DNA of 60,891 nt. It comes from Deltaproteobacteria bacterium (GTDB taxonomy: Bacteria; Desulfobacterota; SM23-61). A program made the position numbers and the translations under genes. The number at the start of each line of letters is the position of its first letter. Position 1 is the stretch's first letter. The notes under the pieces are model-generated. The model did not search any database, was not told the DNA's origin, and saw only the letters and a program-made list of their open reading frames with translations. The stretch is from assembly GCA_016875165.1 (NCBI GenBank), contig VGSF01000019.1, positions 1 to 60,891 of the forward strand. The letters are read 5' to 3'. Of the stretch, positions 45,310 to 53,702 are shown piece after piece.

Positions 45310-45356
45310 GGGGATGCGGCTTAGGCGCTTAGCGCCTCATTAATACAAACATGTTT

Positions 45357-45547
45357 GAGGTTCTTGCAAAAGTCCGTAATTTACCCTTCGACAGGCTCAG
45401 AGTGAACGGGCTTAGGTTGAAATTATTTAGTTTTTCCGTTCGTGGTGAGCCCTTCGACTCACCGTTCGCCCTGAGGTTCTCGAAGGGTGAACGGTTCGCT
45501 CAGGACAAGCTTGTCGAATCAAAAAAAAATACTTTTGCAAGAGCCTC
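45357..45547. mobile_element. Family B element, copy 1
   Basis: A 191 bp element with ends GAGGTTCTTGCAAAAGT and ACTTTTGCAAGAGCCTC (near-perfect inverted repeat). A 4-5 bp flank duplication (GTTTG) is likely. The interior is a nested palindrome of CCCTTCGACAGGCTCAG / GTGAACGG words. A second copy with ~95% identity by eye is inserted in the family A element at 58517-58707. Confidence 0.8.
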
Positions 45548-45573
45548 GTTTGTAAGAGGAAATGTCTGCCGAT

Positions 45574-45747
45574 AAATCCCCCCTTCCCCATTTTCACCCC
45601 CACCCTGTCCCTCCCCCATCAAGGGGGAGGGAATTTCTCTATCTATTTCAATATGTTTACCCTCTCCCCCCGCGGGAGAGGGTAGGGTGAGGGGGAATAT
45701 TTCAATTTTTTCACAGCTTCTTTGCCAAAGGGGGGTTAGGGGGATTT
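45574..45747. repeat. C-rich palindromic repeat
   Basis: Bounded by AAATCCCCCCTT and GGGGGATTT. It contains CTCCCCCATCAAGGGGGAG and CCCTCTCCCCCCGCGGGAGA hairpins. The border words match the core of the insertion at 3952-4122. A hairpin CTTTTTCCGCG/CGCGGAAAAAG follows at 45781-45808. Confidence 0.6.
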
Positions 45748-45836
45748 CAGGCCTTTTCGCTGCCCGCCTGAGGCGGGCCACTTTTTCCGCGCAAGGTCGC
45801 GGAAAAAGCATAGAGACTTAGTAACCCTTTACTTAT

Positions 45837-45909
45837 GGATTACCCAGCAGGGTGATTTTTTTTCAAAAAATTTCCTTGACATAGTTTTAAAAATATGTAA
45901 AGTATACTA
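45837..45909 (+). promoter_or_regulatory. Candidate gntR promoter and shared leader motif
   Basis: A GGATTACCCAGCAGGGTGAT motif (45837 on), nearly the same as the one ahead of iclR, is followed by TTGACA (45876-45881) and a weak -10 TAAAGT (45898-45903, 16-bp spacer). The adjacent ATAGT...ACTAT arms could be an operator for the GntR protein. Confidence 0.4.
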
Positions 45910-45951
45910 TAAATATATTTTAAATTATTTTATAAAAATACTTTATTAATT

Positions 45952-46078
45952 TAATTGTATAGGAAATTTTTTTAACTTTAGCCCCGCCTGCGGCGGGATC
46001 ATTTTAGACACTTGACACTTATCCTTTGCTTTTTATTAATCATGTCTTAAAAAACTCTGTGATCTCTTTGGCTAATTC
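45952..46078 (-). repeat. Family E interspersed repeat in gntR leader
   Basis: A reversed copy whose GGCTAATTC end stops three bases before the gntR start codon, so the whole 5' leader of gntR downstream of the promoter is repeat DNA. A small GCCCCGCCTGCGGCGGG hairpin is inserted in it. Confidence 0.65.
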
Positions 46079-46081
46079 AAA

Positions 46082-46729
46082 ATGGTTATTCCTAAAAATC
46101 TCCTTCATGATAGAATTTTTGGTGTCTTAAGAGACCGGATCGTCTATATGGAATATCCTCCGGGGAAACTTCTTCTGGAGAAGGAGCTTTGTGAAGAATT
46201 CAAAGTAAGCCGCACGCCCTTAAGAGAGGCTATTACAAAATTAGAAGAGATGAAGTTGGTGACCGTAATTCCCCGCTACGGGACTTATGTTTCTGAAGTT
46301 GACATCAACGAGATTCGCTGCGCTTTCGAGGTTAAAATTAAGCTGGAGGGTTTAGCCGGAGAGGTTGCCGCCAAACGCATTACCGCCGATAAACTCGAAG
46401 AATTAAAAACGCTCATCAGCAAATCGGATGCCCTCTTGAAGGAAACTGGAGGGCATCGTTCCTTCATCGAGGTCGATACCCGCTTTCACGAGATTATTTA
46501 CCAGGCGGCCCAGAATCCGATCCTGCAGGAAATCCTTGAAAACCTCCACAGCCGTTGCGCCCGTCTCTGGATTTCCGCGCTAATTGATACGATCCCCATC
46601 ACGTCTATCTTGCAGCAATTGCAGGAAATTTATAATGCCCTGGGGAAAAGGGATGCGGAAAGGGGAAAGCACTTGATGGAAGACCATGTTCGCTATTTCA
46701 TAGACCAGATCAAGAGTCAGCTTCTTTAA
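46082..46729 (+). CDS. GntR family regulator (FadR/FCD subfamily)
   Basis: A 215-residue regulator. The N-terminal winged helix (about 8-72) includes LEKELCEEFKVSRTPLREAITKLEEMKLV. The all-helical FCD effector domain (about 85-205) has the Asp/His metal-ligand pattern (D in EVDTRFHEIIY, later H in HSRC and EDHVRYF). FCD regulators sense carboxylic acids and usually repress the neighbouring catabolic genes. It heads the cupin-aminotransferase-TAXI TRAP-lyase cluster. It lacks a good ribosome site; its leader is a family E repeat. Confidence 0.92.
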   Translation: MVIPKNLLHDRIFGVLRDRIVYMEYPPGKLLLEKELCEEFKVSRTPLREAITKLEEMKLVTVIPRYGTYVSEVDINEIRCAFEVKIKLEGLAGEVAAKRITADKLEELKTLISKSDALLKETGGHRSFIEVDTRFHEIIYQAAQNPILQEILENLHSRCARLWISALIDTIPITSILQQLQEIYNALGKRDAERGKHLMEDHVRYFIDQIKSQLL

Positions 46730-46759
46730 TAAAAATATAGCCTGGAAAGGATGGAAACC

Positions 46760-47164
46760 ATGATTGTAATGAACGTAAATGACAAACAAGATCAGAAAAT
46801 TGGCGCCTTTCCCTATAAAGGGAAGCCTTTGCCAGTGAAAGACGTATGGATCCGCTGGCTGTCCCAGGCCGGGCCGGAAGGAGCGCCGGAGTATGGCCTG
46901 CGCTTCTTCACCATCGGCCCCGGCGGGGAGATTCCCATTCACAACCACCTCTATTACCAAACGATGTATATTTTGAGCGGGAATTTATCATGCATATCCT
47001 ATGATGTGAAAACCGATCAGGTCATCGAGGAAAAGATAATGGGTCCCAATGATTTTGTCTTCATCCCCACCATGGAGCCCCACAGCATGAAAAATTTAAG
47101 CGACAGTGAGAGCGTAACTTTTTTGTGCTGCATTGCCAATGTTTATGAAGAAGAGAGTATTTAG
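46760..47164 (+). CDS. Cupin domain protein
   Basis: A ~134-residue single-domain cupin. Motif 1 is GPGGEIPIHNHLYYQTMYIL, with the two metal-ligand His but Gln where a Glu is usual; motif 2 contains the ligand His in PTMEPHSMKN. The ATG at 46760 is favoured because AAAGG lies nine bases upstream, while the ATG at 46751 directly abuts it. It may be a small-molecule sensor or isomerase/dioxygenase. It is co-oriented with gntR and the aminotransferase. Confidence 0.8.
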   Translation: MIVMNVNDKQDQKIGAFPYKGKPLPVKDVWIRWLSQAGPEGAPEYGLRFFTIGPGGEIPIHNHLYYQTMYILSGNLSCISYDVKTDQVIEEKIMGPNDFVFIPTMEPHSMKNLSDSESVTFLCCIANVYEEESI

Positions 47165-47203
47165 CTGTTTCCTATGGCTTATCGAATTGAAGGGGGCGAA
47201 AAC

Positions 47204-48361
47204 ATGAAAATAGCCAGGCGGCTGGAGCTGTTCAAAGGTTATCTGGGCACGGAGATGAACATGCGCCTGACCAGGATGCGCGAGGAAGGGCGGGATGTGA
47301 TCAACCTGGGCCTCGGCGACCCGGATGTAACTCCCCCCCCTCACCTGCTCGAGGTTTTAAGGGATGCGGTCAGCCACCCCGATCACCATCATTATCCGAG
47401 CTTCTATTCCAACCGGCCTCTGAAGGAGGCCATTTCCGGATGGTATGGACGGAGATTCGGCGTCCAACTCGACCCACATACCGAGGTGATTCCTCTTCTG
47501 GGTTCGAGCGAGGGCCTTTTCTTAATTCACTTCTGTTTATTGGACATCGGCGATGTTGCTTTGGTTCCCGATCCATCCTACCCTTCCTATGAGGCGGGGG
47601 TAACTCTGGCTGGTGGGCAGGCGGAAACGCTCCCTTTATTGAAAAAAAACAGTTTCCTTCCGGACCTGCAATCCATTCCGGCGGAGACGGCCAAAAAGGC
47701 CAAAATGATCTGGTTGAACTACCCCAACAATCCCACCGGCGCAAGCGCGGATTTGGCTTTTTACAAAAAGCTGGTGGAATGGGCCAAGGCCCATGATGTT
47801 GTGGTAGTCTCCGACAACCCCTACTCCGAAATCTGTTTTGACTGCCAGCCACCGAGTTTTCTCCAGGCTCCCGGAGCCAAAGAAGTAGGCGTAGAATTTC
47901 ACTCCCTTTCCAAATCATATAATTGCTGCGGCTGGCGGACCGGGATGTTGGTGGGCAACAAGGATGTGATTGCCGGCATGGCCAAAATCAAGTCCCATTC
48001 CGACCGCGGCATGTACTATCCCATGCAAGTGGCGGCCACCAAGGCTTTAAACGGCCCCATCGACTTCATGGAAGAACGGAATCGGATCTTCCGGGAAAGA
48101 CGGGATGTTGTTGTTGAAGGATTGAGTGATATTGGGTTTGCGGTAGAAAGGCCCCAGGCCACTTTTTATGTCTGGTCAACAATTCCCAAGGGATATACTT
48201 CCCAGGAGTTCTGTTTTAAAGTTTTGGATGAGGCCAATGTCTGGATGATCCCGGGCTCTATGTATGGCCAATTCGGGGAAGGGTATCTGCGGATTGCTCT
48301 GACCCTTCCGGCTGAACGATTAGCCGAAGCCATGAAAAGGTTAGAAAATTTTTGCGGTTGA
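47204..48361 (+). CDS. PLP-dependent aminotransferase, class I/II (DapL-like)
   Basis: A 385-residue fold-type I aminotransferase. Visible are the N-terminal INLGLGDPDVTPP, the cofactor-stacking region GSSEG, NYPNNPTGA, VVSDNPYSEICFD, and the Schiff-base Lys in SLSKSYNCCGWRTG, with the substrate Arg in YLRIALTLP. It resembles LL-diaminopimelate and alanine/aspartate aminotransferases. The DHDPS-family gene in the same cluster makes a lysine-pathway reading tempting, but the transporter context favours catabolism. The ATG at 47204 has AAGGGGG upstream. Confidence 0.88.
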   Translation: MKIARRLELFKGYLGTEMNMRLTRMREEGRDVINLGLGDPDVTPPPHLLEVLRDAVSHPDHHHYPSFYSNRPLKEAISGWYGRRFGVQLDPHTEVIPLLGSSEGLFLIHFCLLDIGDVALVPDPSYPSYEAGVTLAGGQAETLPLLKKNSFLPDLQSIPAETAKKAKMIWLNYPNNPTGASADLAFYKKLVEWAKAHDVVVVSDNPYSEICFDCQPPSFLQAPGAKEVGVEFHSLSKSYNCCGWRTGMLVGNKDVIAGMAKIKSHSDRGMYYPMQVAATKALNGPIDFMEERNRIFRERRDVVVEGLSDIGFAVERPQATFYVWSTIPKGYTSQEFCFKVLDEANVWMIPGSMYGQFGEGYLRIALTLPAERLAEAMKRLENFCG

Positions 48362-48489
48362 AATTTCTTTGCTGAATGGGAAAGAAAAAGCTAAATTTAG
48401 CAAAAAATCAAAGGGATCTCAATCATCCTGACTTGGCGGAAATAATGGTTTATTTGGACTAAAATTCAAAAATGAAAGGAGGAAACAAT

Positions 48490-49512
48490 ATGAAAAAACT
48501 AAAATCTTTATTATCGCCTTTTGGACTCTGGTTTTGCGCAAGGGGGAAAGCCCTTTTCACCATTTTGGCTCTGTCTTTTTTCATAAACGCTTTGGGAACA
48601 TTAAATGCCACACAGGCTCAGCCCAAATCCTTCACAATCACCTCAGGTCCCATGGGTGGTGACTGGTACTCCATTGGGGGAGCGATGGGAGAAATCGCCA
48701 AGAAAATTTTTCCCGGCGCCGTGGTAACGGTTACCACTGGAGGAGCCGTGGCGAACTTGGCCATGGTAAATACTGGAAAGGCAGACGTTGGTTTGTCGAT
48801 GGCCAAACTTTACGGAGAAGCCTTGACGGGCAAGGGGGAATATGAAGGAAAACGTATGCCCAATCTGAGGGCAATCTCTTTTTTGGCCAACATCCCGATG
48901 AGTTTCTTCCTCGTAAAGGCTGACAACCCTATTCAGTCCATTGAAGAGATAAAGAGCAAGAAGATTCGGATTCTAACGGCGCCAAAGGGGAGTTCTCCTT
49001 CATTGGCCGCAGAGCTAATGCTGAAGGAATACGGCATTACTTTTGACGACATCAAAAAAGGGGGGGGGCACGTCAGCTTTGTTTCCTACGCCGAAGCCTC
49101 GAATTTGATAAAAGACGGCCATGCCGATGCTTTTATTGGACCCATGGTTTCCGCCATCATGGAGCTTACCACAACGGTAAAAATGAAATTGCTCCCGATC
49201 AAGGAATCTGTTTTGGACAAACTTAAGAGCGATCACAATTATGTGAAAATCATCCTTCCCAAGGATCGATATTATTTCGTTGGGCAAGAAACACCACATA
49301 TGGCCGAAGTCGTAATCGTCATCGTCCAGAAAGAACTCTCTAATGATGTGGTTTATAATTTTGCAAAAGAACTTCTCGAAAACCCTGATCGAATTCGCAA
49401 GATTCACAAAACATACAGTGAGTTTGATCCCCAAACTGCCTGGCAAAATCTGGGGGGGCCTCTGCACCCCGGGGCAGAGAAAATCTACAGAGAGAAGGGA
49501 TATTTGAAGTAA
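48490..49512 (+). CDS. TAXI family TRAP substrate-binding protein
   Basis: A ~340-residue periplasmic binding protein. An extended signal segment ends at about residue 46 (NATQAQ). The TAXI-type fold has FTITSGPMGGDWYSIGGAMGE, TTGGAVANLAMVNTGKADVG, FLANIPMSFFLVKAD and DGHADAFIGP. TAXI proteins feed glutamate, 2-oxoglutarate or related acids to fused TRAP permeases. AAAGGAGG at 48475-48482 selects ATG 48490. The fused permease follows at once. Confidence 0.92.
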   Translation: MKKLKSLLSPFGLWFCARGKALFTILALSFFINALGTLNATQAQPKSFTITSGPMGGDWYSIGGAMGEIAKKIFPGAVVTVTTGGAVANLAMVNTGKADVGLSMAKLYGEALTGKGEYEGKRMPNLRAISFLANIPMSFFLVKADNPIQSIEEIKSKKIRILTAPKGSSPSLAAELMLKEYGITFDDIKKGGGHVSFVSYAEASNLIKDGHADAFIGPMVSAIMELTTTVKMKLLPIKESVLDKLKSDHNYVKIILPKDRYYFVGQETPHMAEVVIVIVQKELSNDVVYNFAKELLENPDRIRKIHKTYSEFDPQTAWQNLGGPLHPGAEKIYREKGYLK

Positions 49513-49569
49513 AGGGTGCTCTCACTCTCACTCTTAATCTATAAATAATGAATTTTGACGACATCAGCT

Positions 49570-51492
49570 ATGGTTGAGAAGGAAAAAAGAATTTTTAAGT
49601 GGCTCACCTCCATTGGGTTTCTCTATTTTAGCTGTTATCACCTTTATACAACAGCTTTTGGGATTCCGGTATCTTATCTTCATCGGCCCCTGCATGTCAC
49701 CTTGGCAATCGCCCTCGGATTTCTGATCTACGGGGCAAGAGGAAAAAAAAATTTCGGCCACCCGGCTTGGTACGATGTAATTCTTGCCGGGGTGGCCCTC
49801 ATATCTTTTGGATCAGTTGCTGCTAACTATACGGCCAATTCAGAGCGCCTCATCAGGGTTGACCCTCTCAGCCTTTGGAATCTTGTGGTAGGCGGACTGG
49901 GGGTGATGCTCATCCTGGAAATCGCCCGTCGCTCCGTTGGCTGGGTCCTTTCAGCGGTTGCCGCAATTTTTTTGATCTATTCCCAAATTGGGCCCCTGTT
50001 GCCCTCTTTAGTGGCGCACAAAGGGTTTTCCATAAAGGACACAATTGATTACCTCTCTTTCGGACTTGAGGGCATCTACTCGGTGCCCATAGGAGTATCT
50101 TCTACTTACATTGTGATATTCATAATTTTTGGTACTTTCCTGGAAAAGTCGGGCGCCGGCGAGGTCCTTATGGATCTTGGCCGGGCGATTGTCGGAAGGT
50201 ATCGAGGGGGTCCGGCCAAAGTTGCTGTTCTTACAAGTGCTTTTTTTGGAACGATCTCAGGCTCGGCCGCCGCCAATGTCTACGCCACAGGGACATTTAC
50301 CATCCCTATGATGAAGCGCATGGGTTATTCTCCGGCATTTGCCGGGGCCGTAGAGGCCAGTGCCTCCACGGGGGGCCAATTGATGCCGCCGGTAATGGGG
50401 GCTGCTGCCTTTCTCATGGCGGACATTCTCGGGGTACCGTATCTGCAAATATGCAAAGCGGCCCTGATCCCCGCGGTGCTTTATTTTTTCTCCATATTGG
50501 TCATGGTGGATTTTGAAGCTGCACGTTTGGGGCTTAAAGGGCTCGAGACTACAAGTCAACCGTTATTAAAAGACACCTTGAAACGCGGTTATCTTCTCAT
50601 TCCCATTTTTGTCCTACTCGCGATAATGATCATGGGCTATACCCCTTTTCGAGCGGCCTTCGTAGCCACAGGTTGTGCCGTTTTTGTTTCTTTCTTTTCG
50701 TCCAAGCATCGAATGGGTTTCCGTCGGTGCTTCGAAACTCTGGTCTTGAGCGGGGAACGAACCGTTTTGATTGCTTCCGCATGCGCCGCAGCGGGCCTCA
50801 TCATTGGCATTGTAACCTTGACGGGAATCGGGCTTAACATTAGCAGTATAATTATAACCTCATCAGGGGGCATTACGTTAGTGGCCCTACTTCTGGTCAT
50901 GATCGCCTCCATCATTATGGGCATGGGAACACCTACCACTGTAGCCTACATCATTGTAGCGACCCTTGGAGTCCCCTCCTTGGAGCAACTTAAGTTTTTG
51001 AGTCTTCCGGCCCATTTTTTCGTTTTTTACTTCGGTGTGCTCTCGATGGTGACTCCCCCCGTAGCTATTGCCGCATACGCAGCAGCTGAAATCGCTAAAG
51101 AGGATATGTTAAAGATTGGATTCAAAGCCGTTAAGCTTTGTTTTGTAGCCTTTTTGATTCCTTTCATGTTTATCTATGAGCCCGGCCTTCTTATGGAAGG
51201 CCCCTTGACCACAATCTTTTCCGAGTTCACCTCCGCATTGATCGGGGTTATTGCTCTGGCAGCATCTTTCCAGGGTTGGTTTTTACGCCCGTTGGGGTTT
51301 TGGATGCGCATTTTCTTCTTTTTAGCGGCCTTCATGCTGATTATGCCCGGCTTGGCAACCAACGTAGTCGGCTTGGCTGTCTTCTTGAGTTTTTTAGGGA
51401 GGCTCTATTTACTCAATTCTCGAGCGCGAACGGCGACCCACGGAGGGCACGTTATAACCAAAAAGGAGGAAAAAACATGGCGACAAAATTGA
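49570..51492 (+). CDS. Fused TRAP permease (DctQM type)
   Basis: A 640-residue membrane protein. An N-terminal four-helix DctQ-like part (about 15-160) is fused to a DctM domain (about 165-600) containing FFGTISGSAAANVYATGTFT, GGQLMPPVMGAAAFLMAD and MGMGTPTTVAYIIVA, with SMVTPPVAIAAYAAAE. This layout goes with TAXI binding proteins. The start is uncertain: ATG 49570 or TTG 49555, both without a strong ribosome site. Its 3' end overlaps the lyase gene by 16 bp, indicating coupling. Confidence 0.92.
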   Translation: MVEKEKRIFKWLTSIGFLYFSCYHLYTTAFGIPVSYLHRPLHVTLAIALGFLIYGARGKKNFGHPAWYDVILAGVALISFGSVAANYTANSERLIRVDPLSLWNLVVGGLGVMLILEIARRSVGWVLSAVAAIFLIYSQIGPLLPSLVAHKGFSIKDTIDYLSFGLEGIYSVPIGVSSTYIVIFIIFGTFLEKSGAGEVLMDLGRAIVGRYRGGPAKVAVLTSAFFGTISGSAAANVYATGTFTIPMMKRMGYSPAFAGAVEASASTGGQLMPPVMGAAAFLMADILGVPYLQICKAALIPAVLYFFSILVMVDFEAARLGLKGLETTSQPLLKDTLKRGYLLIPIFVLLAIMIMGYTPFRAAFVATGCAVFVSFFSSKHRMGFRRCFETLVLSGERTVLIASACAAAGLIIGIVTLTGIGLNISSIIITSSGGITLVALLLVMIASIIMGMGTPTTVAYIIVATLGVPSLEQLKFLSLPAHFFVFYFGVLSMVTPPVAIAAYAAAEIAKEDMLKIGFKAVKLCFVAFLIPFMFIYEPGLLMEGPLTTIFSEFTSALIGVIALAASFQGWFLRPLGFWMRIFFFLAAFMLIMPGLATNVVGLAVFLSFLGRLYLLNSRARTATHGGHVITKKEEKTWRQN

Positions 51493-52403
51493 TTTACCCG
51501 GAAGGGTCCTGGGTAGCCATCATCACCCCTTTCGACAAAGACAACCAACTGGATCTTGGGGGAATGAAGGAAGTGGTCGATTTTCAGGTTAGAAACGGCA
51601 CGAGCGCTTTATTGATCATGGGATCCACGGGAGAGCCCATGGCCCTCTCCCTTGAAGAAAGGAAAAGAATTATAAAGGAGATGGCTCCCTATTGTAAAGG
51701 GAAAATTTCCACTTTCTTCGGGGTTACTCTGGGATCGACCAGGTTCACCATAGAACTTGCTAAGTATGCCGAAGATAATGGCGCTGACGGCATCGTCATC
51801 GTTATTCCTCCCTACATCGCTCCACCCCAGGAAGCGGTCTTTAGCTATTTGAAGGACGTCTGCTCCTCGGTAAACATTTCCGTTGGCCTCTACAATAATC
51901 CAGCGAGGGTCATCGTCAACATCGAACCCTCGACCATCATCCGGCTTTTTCAGGAAGTCCCCAATCTGGTCGCGGACAAGGAAGCGATGCCCAACGTGGG
52001 TCAAATTGCCGCGGTTTATGAGGGAACGGGTGGAAAACTGCCCATCCTTTGCTGCGATTCCCCGGCCTATGCCTTAGTCATTCCCACTTTAGGCCTTGGG
52101 GGAAAGGGCACGGCCAATATAACCGGAAATGTCCATCCCCGGGGCATGGCCGAAATGTCCAAACCCTGGTCTTCCTGGAAAGACGTTGAAAATTCCCGCC
52201 GGTGGTATTATGAATTATTGCCGTTAATGGAAGCGGCATATTCCTGCCCAAATCCAGTAGCCATAAAAGCCATGGTCAGGCTACTGGGTCTTCCCGCCGG
52301 ATACTGTCGTGCTCCTTTGCCCGACCCCCCGGCCCATATCCTCAAAGCCATGGAGAACCTGATCGCCCGTTTTGAACTGAAAAAAATTTACGGGATAAAA
52401 TAA
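51477..52403 (+). CDS. DHDPS/NAL superfamily lyase
   Basis: A 308-residue TIM-barrel class I aldolase/lyase of the dihydrodipicolinate synthase family. It has GSTGE at about 47-51, the catalytic Tyr in GLYNNPAR, and the Schiff-base Lys in LVADKEAM. The family's DapA-type R-T-G tail after Y-N-x-P is replaced here by ARVIVN, so a lysine-biosynthetic role is not assured; a keto-acid aldolase or hydratase of a catabolic route is as likely. AAAAGGAGG precedes the ATG inside the permease gene, and the open frame upstream is not used. Confidence 0.88.
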   Translation: MATKLIYPEGSWVAIITPFDKDNQLDLGGMKEVVDFQVRNGTSALLIMGSTGEPMALSLEERKRIIKEMAPYCKGKISTFFGVTLGSTRFTIELAKYAEDNGADGIVIVIPPYIAPPQEAVFSYLKDVCSSVNISVGLYNNPARVIVNIEPSTIIRLFQEVPNLVADKEAMPNVGQIAAVYEGTGGKLPILCCDSPAYALVIPTLGLGGKGTANITGNVHPRGMAEMSKPWSSWKDVENSRRWYYELLPLMEAAYSCPNPVAIKAMVRLLGLPAGYCRAPLPDPPAHILKAMENLIARFELKKIYGIK

Positions 52404-52414
52404 AGGATGATATT

Positions 52415-52804
52415 ATGGATGTTACAAAATTCGAAAAGATTACCTTTTACCGCTTGCGTTTGGGACCGGGAGCCGATCTTTTCCAATCTCTGCGCGACTT
52501 TCTGCAGAAGGAAGGCCTGAAGCGGGCTTTTGTTTTATCGACCATCGGATCGTTGCGCAAGGTGGTGGTCAATTATCCAGAGACGAATGAGCTGCCCCCC
52601 AGAGTAGGAAAGGTCATCTTGGAGGGGCTTTTTGAAATAAATGGAATCTCCGGTGAAGTCTGGCAACAAGATTCAGCCATTAAAGTTCATTTGCATGGAT
52701 CGATTACCGAAAGAGGAAAAACCCTTTACGGCGGAGGCATGACAGAGAGTGCCGAAGTATTAAAATTAGCAGAGCTGTTTATTGCCGGGGAAAGGCCAGG
52801 ATAA
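52415..52804 (+). CDS. PPC/DUF296 domain protein
   Basis: A 129-residue protein of the PPC (DUF296, PD1-like) family: an LRLGPGADLFQSLRDFL start, a VLSTIGSLRKVVV strand, GLFEINGISGEVW, and the HLHGSITE histidine segment typical of the trimeric fold. Its job in bacteria is not settled; the His cluster may bind metal. It begins 11 bp after the lyase and so belongs to the same transcript, suggesting a role in the same pathway. Confidence 0.8.
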   Translation: MDVTKFEKITFYRLRLGPGADLFQSLRDFLQKEGLKRAFVLSTIGSLRKVVVNYPETNELPPRVGKVILEGLFEINGISGEVWQQDSAIKVHLHGSITERGKTLYGGGMTESAEVLKLAELFIAGERPG

Positions 52805-52808
52805 TCAT

Positions 52809-52988
52809 ATGCCTCTTTTTCGTTTTAAATGTAAATCCTGTGGCAGTGATTTTGAGGCTTTCTTACGTTTAAGCGAAGTCCAGGCGGGGGCGCGCTGCTC
52901 AGAATGCGGTTCTTCTCAAGTGGAAAAGCCTTTACAGCACCCCCCATCCCCAACGTCTGACACTTGCTCGCTTAATAAAAAGACCTGA
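52809..52988 (+). CDS. FmdB-type zinc ribbon protein
   Basis: A 59-residue protein starting MPLFRFKCKSCGSDFEAFLR, with a second Cys pair C-S-E-C at about 38-41. This is the FmdB/CxxC-CxxC regulatory zinc ribbon found next to many catabolic operons. The start at 52809 is chosen because family members begin MP-x-(Y/F). It lies 4 bp after the PPC gene. Confidence 0.85.
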   Translation: MPLFRFKCKSCGSDFEAFLRLSEVQAGARCSECGSSQVEKPLQHPPSPTSDTCSLNKKT

Positions 52989-53062
52989 CTAAACTCCTAA
53001 AGCCTGGAGGCTCATCCGGGCAAGGGGAATTCATTTTCTCAGTAATGTTCGGGAGATGAAGT

Positions 53063-53596
53063 ATGACAAAACAAGACATGCGTAACGCGCTCTATTCATC
53101 CTTTAAAAACCGGGCCATGATGTATTACCACATCTTTGATGAGATGAGAAAAGAGATCGGGGAAGAGAAGGCCGAAGCGATCATGAAGAAAGCCATCTAT
53201 AAGCGGGGGCTGGAAATCGGAAAACACCTTGCCCAATATGGTCCGGATGATCTGGAAGGATTGAAGAATGCTTTTTTGGCATTAGACCCTGATGAAGGGA
53301 AAATGTTTTCCGCCGAGGTGCTGCGCTGCGATGCGGAGGGGTTAGACATCAAGTTTCACCGCTGTCCCCTGAGGGAGGCCTGGCAGGAAGCCGGATTGAG
53401 CGACGAGGAGACGGCCAGGATCTGCGCTATCGCCGCCCGGGTGGACAATGGGACTTTTGAAGGGGCGGGCTTTGAGTTTTTCGCGGACACCTGGAGGCCA
53501 GAGCAGGGAAGCTGCTGCTTCCTCCATATTCGACCGGGAAAGATTAAATTAGCCACAGAGGGCACAGAGATCACAGAGTTTAAAAACGCTGATTAA
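53063..53596 (+). CDS. L-2-amino-thiazoline-4-carboxylate hydrolase-like protein
   Basis: A 177-residue protein resembling the ATC hydrolase family: FHRCPLREAWQEAGLSDEE, IAARVDNGTFEGAGFEF, and the late GSCCFLHI strand. The true substrate of such proteins in anaerobes is rarely known. The last 15 residues (from KLATEGTE) are translated from a family E repeat, so the native stop codon has been lost and the tail is foreign. A good ATG follows AGATGAAGT. Transcribed towards livK. Confidence 0.78.
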   Translation: MTKQDMRNALYSSFKNRAMMYYHIFDEMRKEIGEEKAEAIMKKAIYKRGLEIGKHLAQYGPDDLEGLKNAFLALDPDEGKMFSAEVLRCDAEGLDIKFHRCPLREAWQEAGLSDEETARICAIAARVDNGTFEGAGFEFFADTWRPEQGSCCFLHIRPGKIKLATEGTEITEFKNAD

Positions 53597-53671
53597 AGAA
53601 TACGCGTTAAGCGCCCAAAATTAATGAAGATGCTAAAAGGCGCCAAAAAGGAAATTCCTATACAATCAAGC
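53543..53671 (+). repeat. Family E interspersed repeat overlapping a gene end
   Basis: A copy starting AATTAGCCACAGAGGGCAC inside the 3' end of the ATC-hydrolase-like gene and ending GGAAATTCC...CAATCAAG about 30 bp before livK. It supplies the stop codon and last codons of that gene. Confidence 0.75.
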
Positions 53672-53702
53672 GAGCCTGAAAAAAAATCAAAAAGGAGGTC
53701 TT

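Noticed and set aside
51276..51476. Longer N-terminus for the DHDPS-family lyase
   Set aside because: It would overlap the permease gene by over 200 bp. AAAAGGAGG directly precedes the ATG at 51477.
51477..52403. Calling the lyase dapA
   Set aside because: It keeps GSTGE, Tyr and Lys but lacks the DapA-type residues after Y-N-x-P, and it is in a transporter cluster. No gene symbol was assigned.
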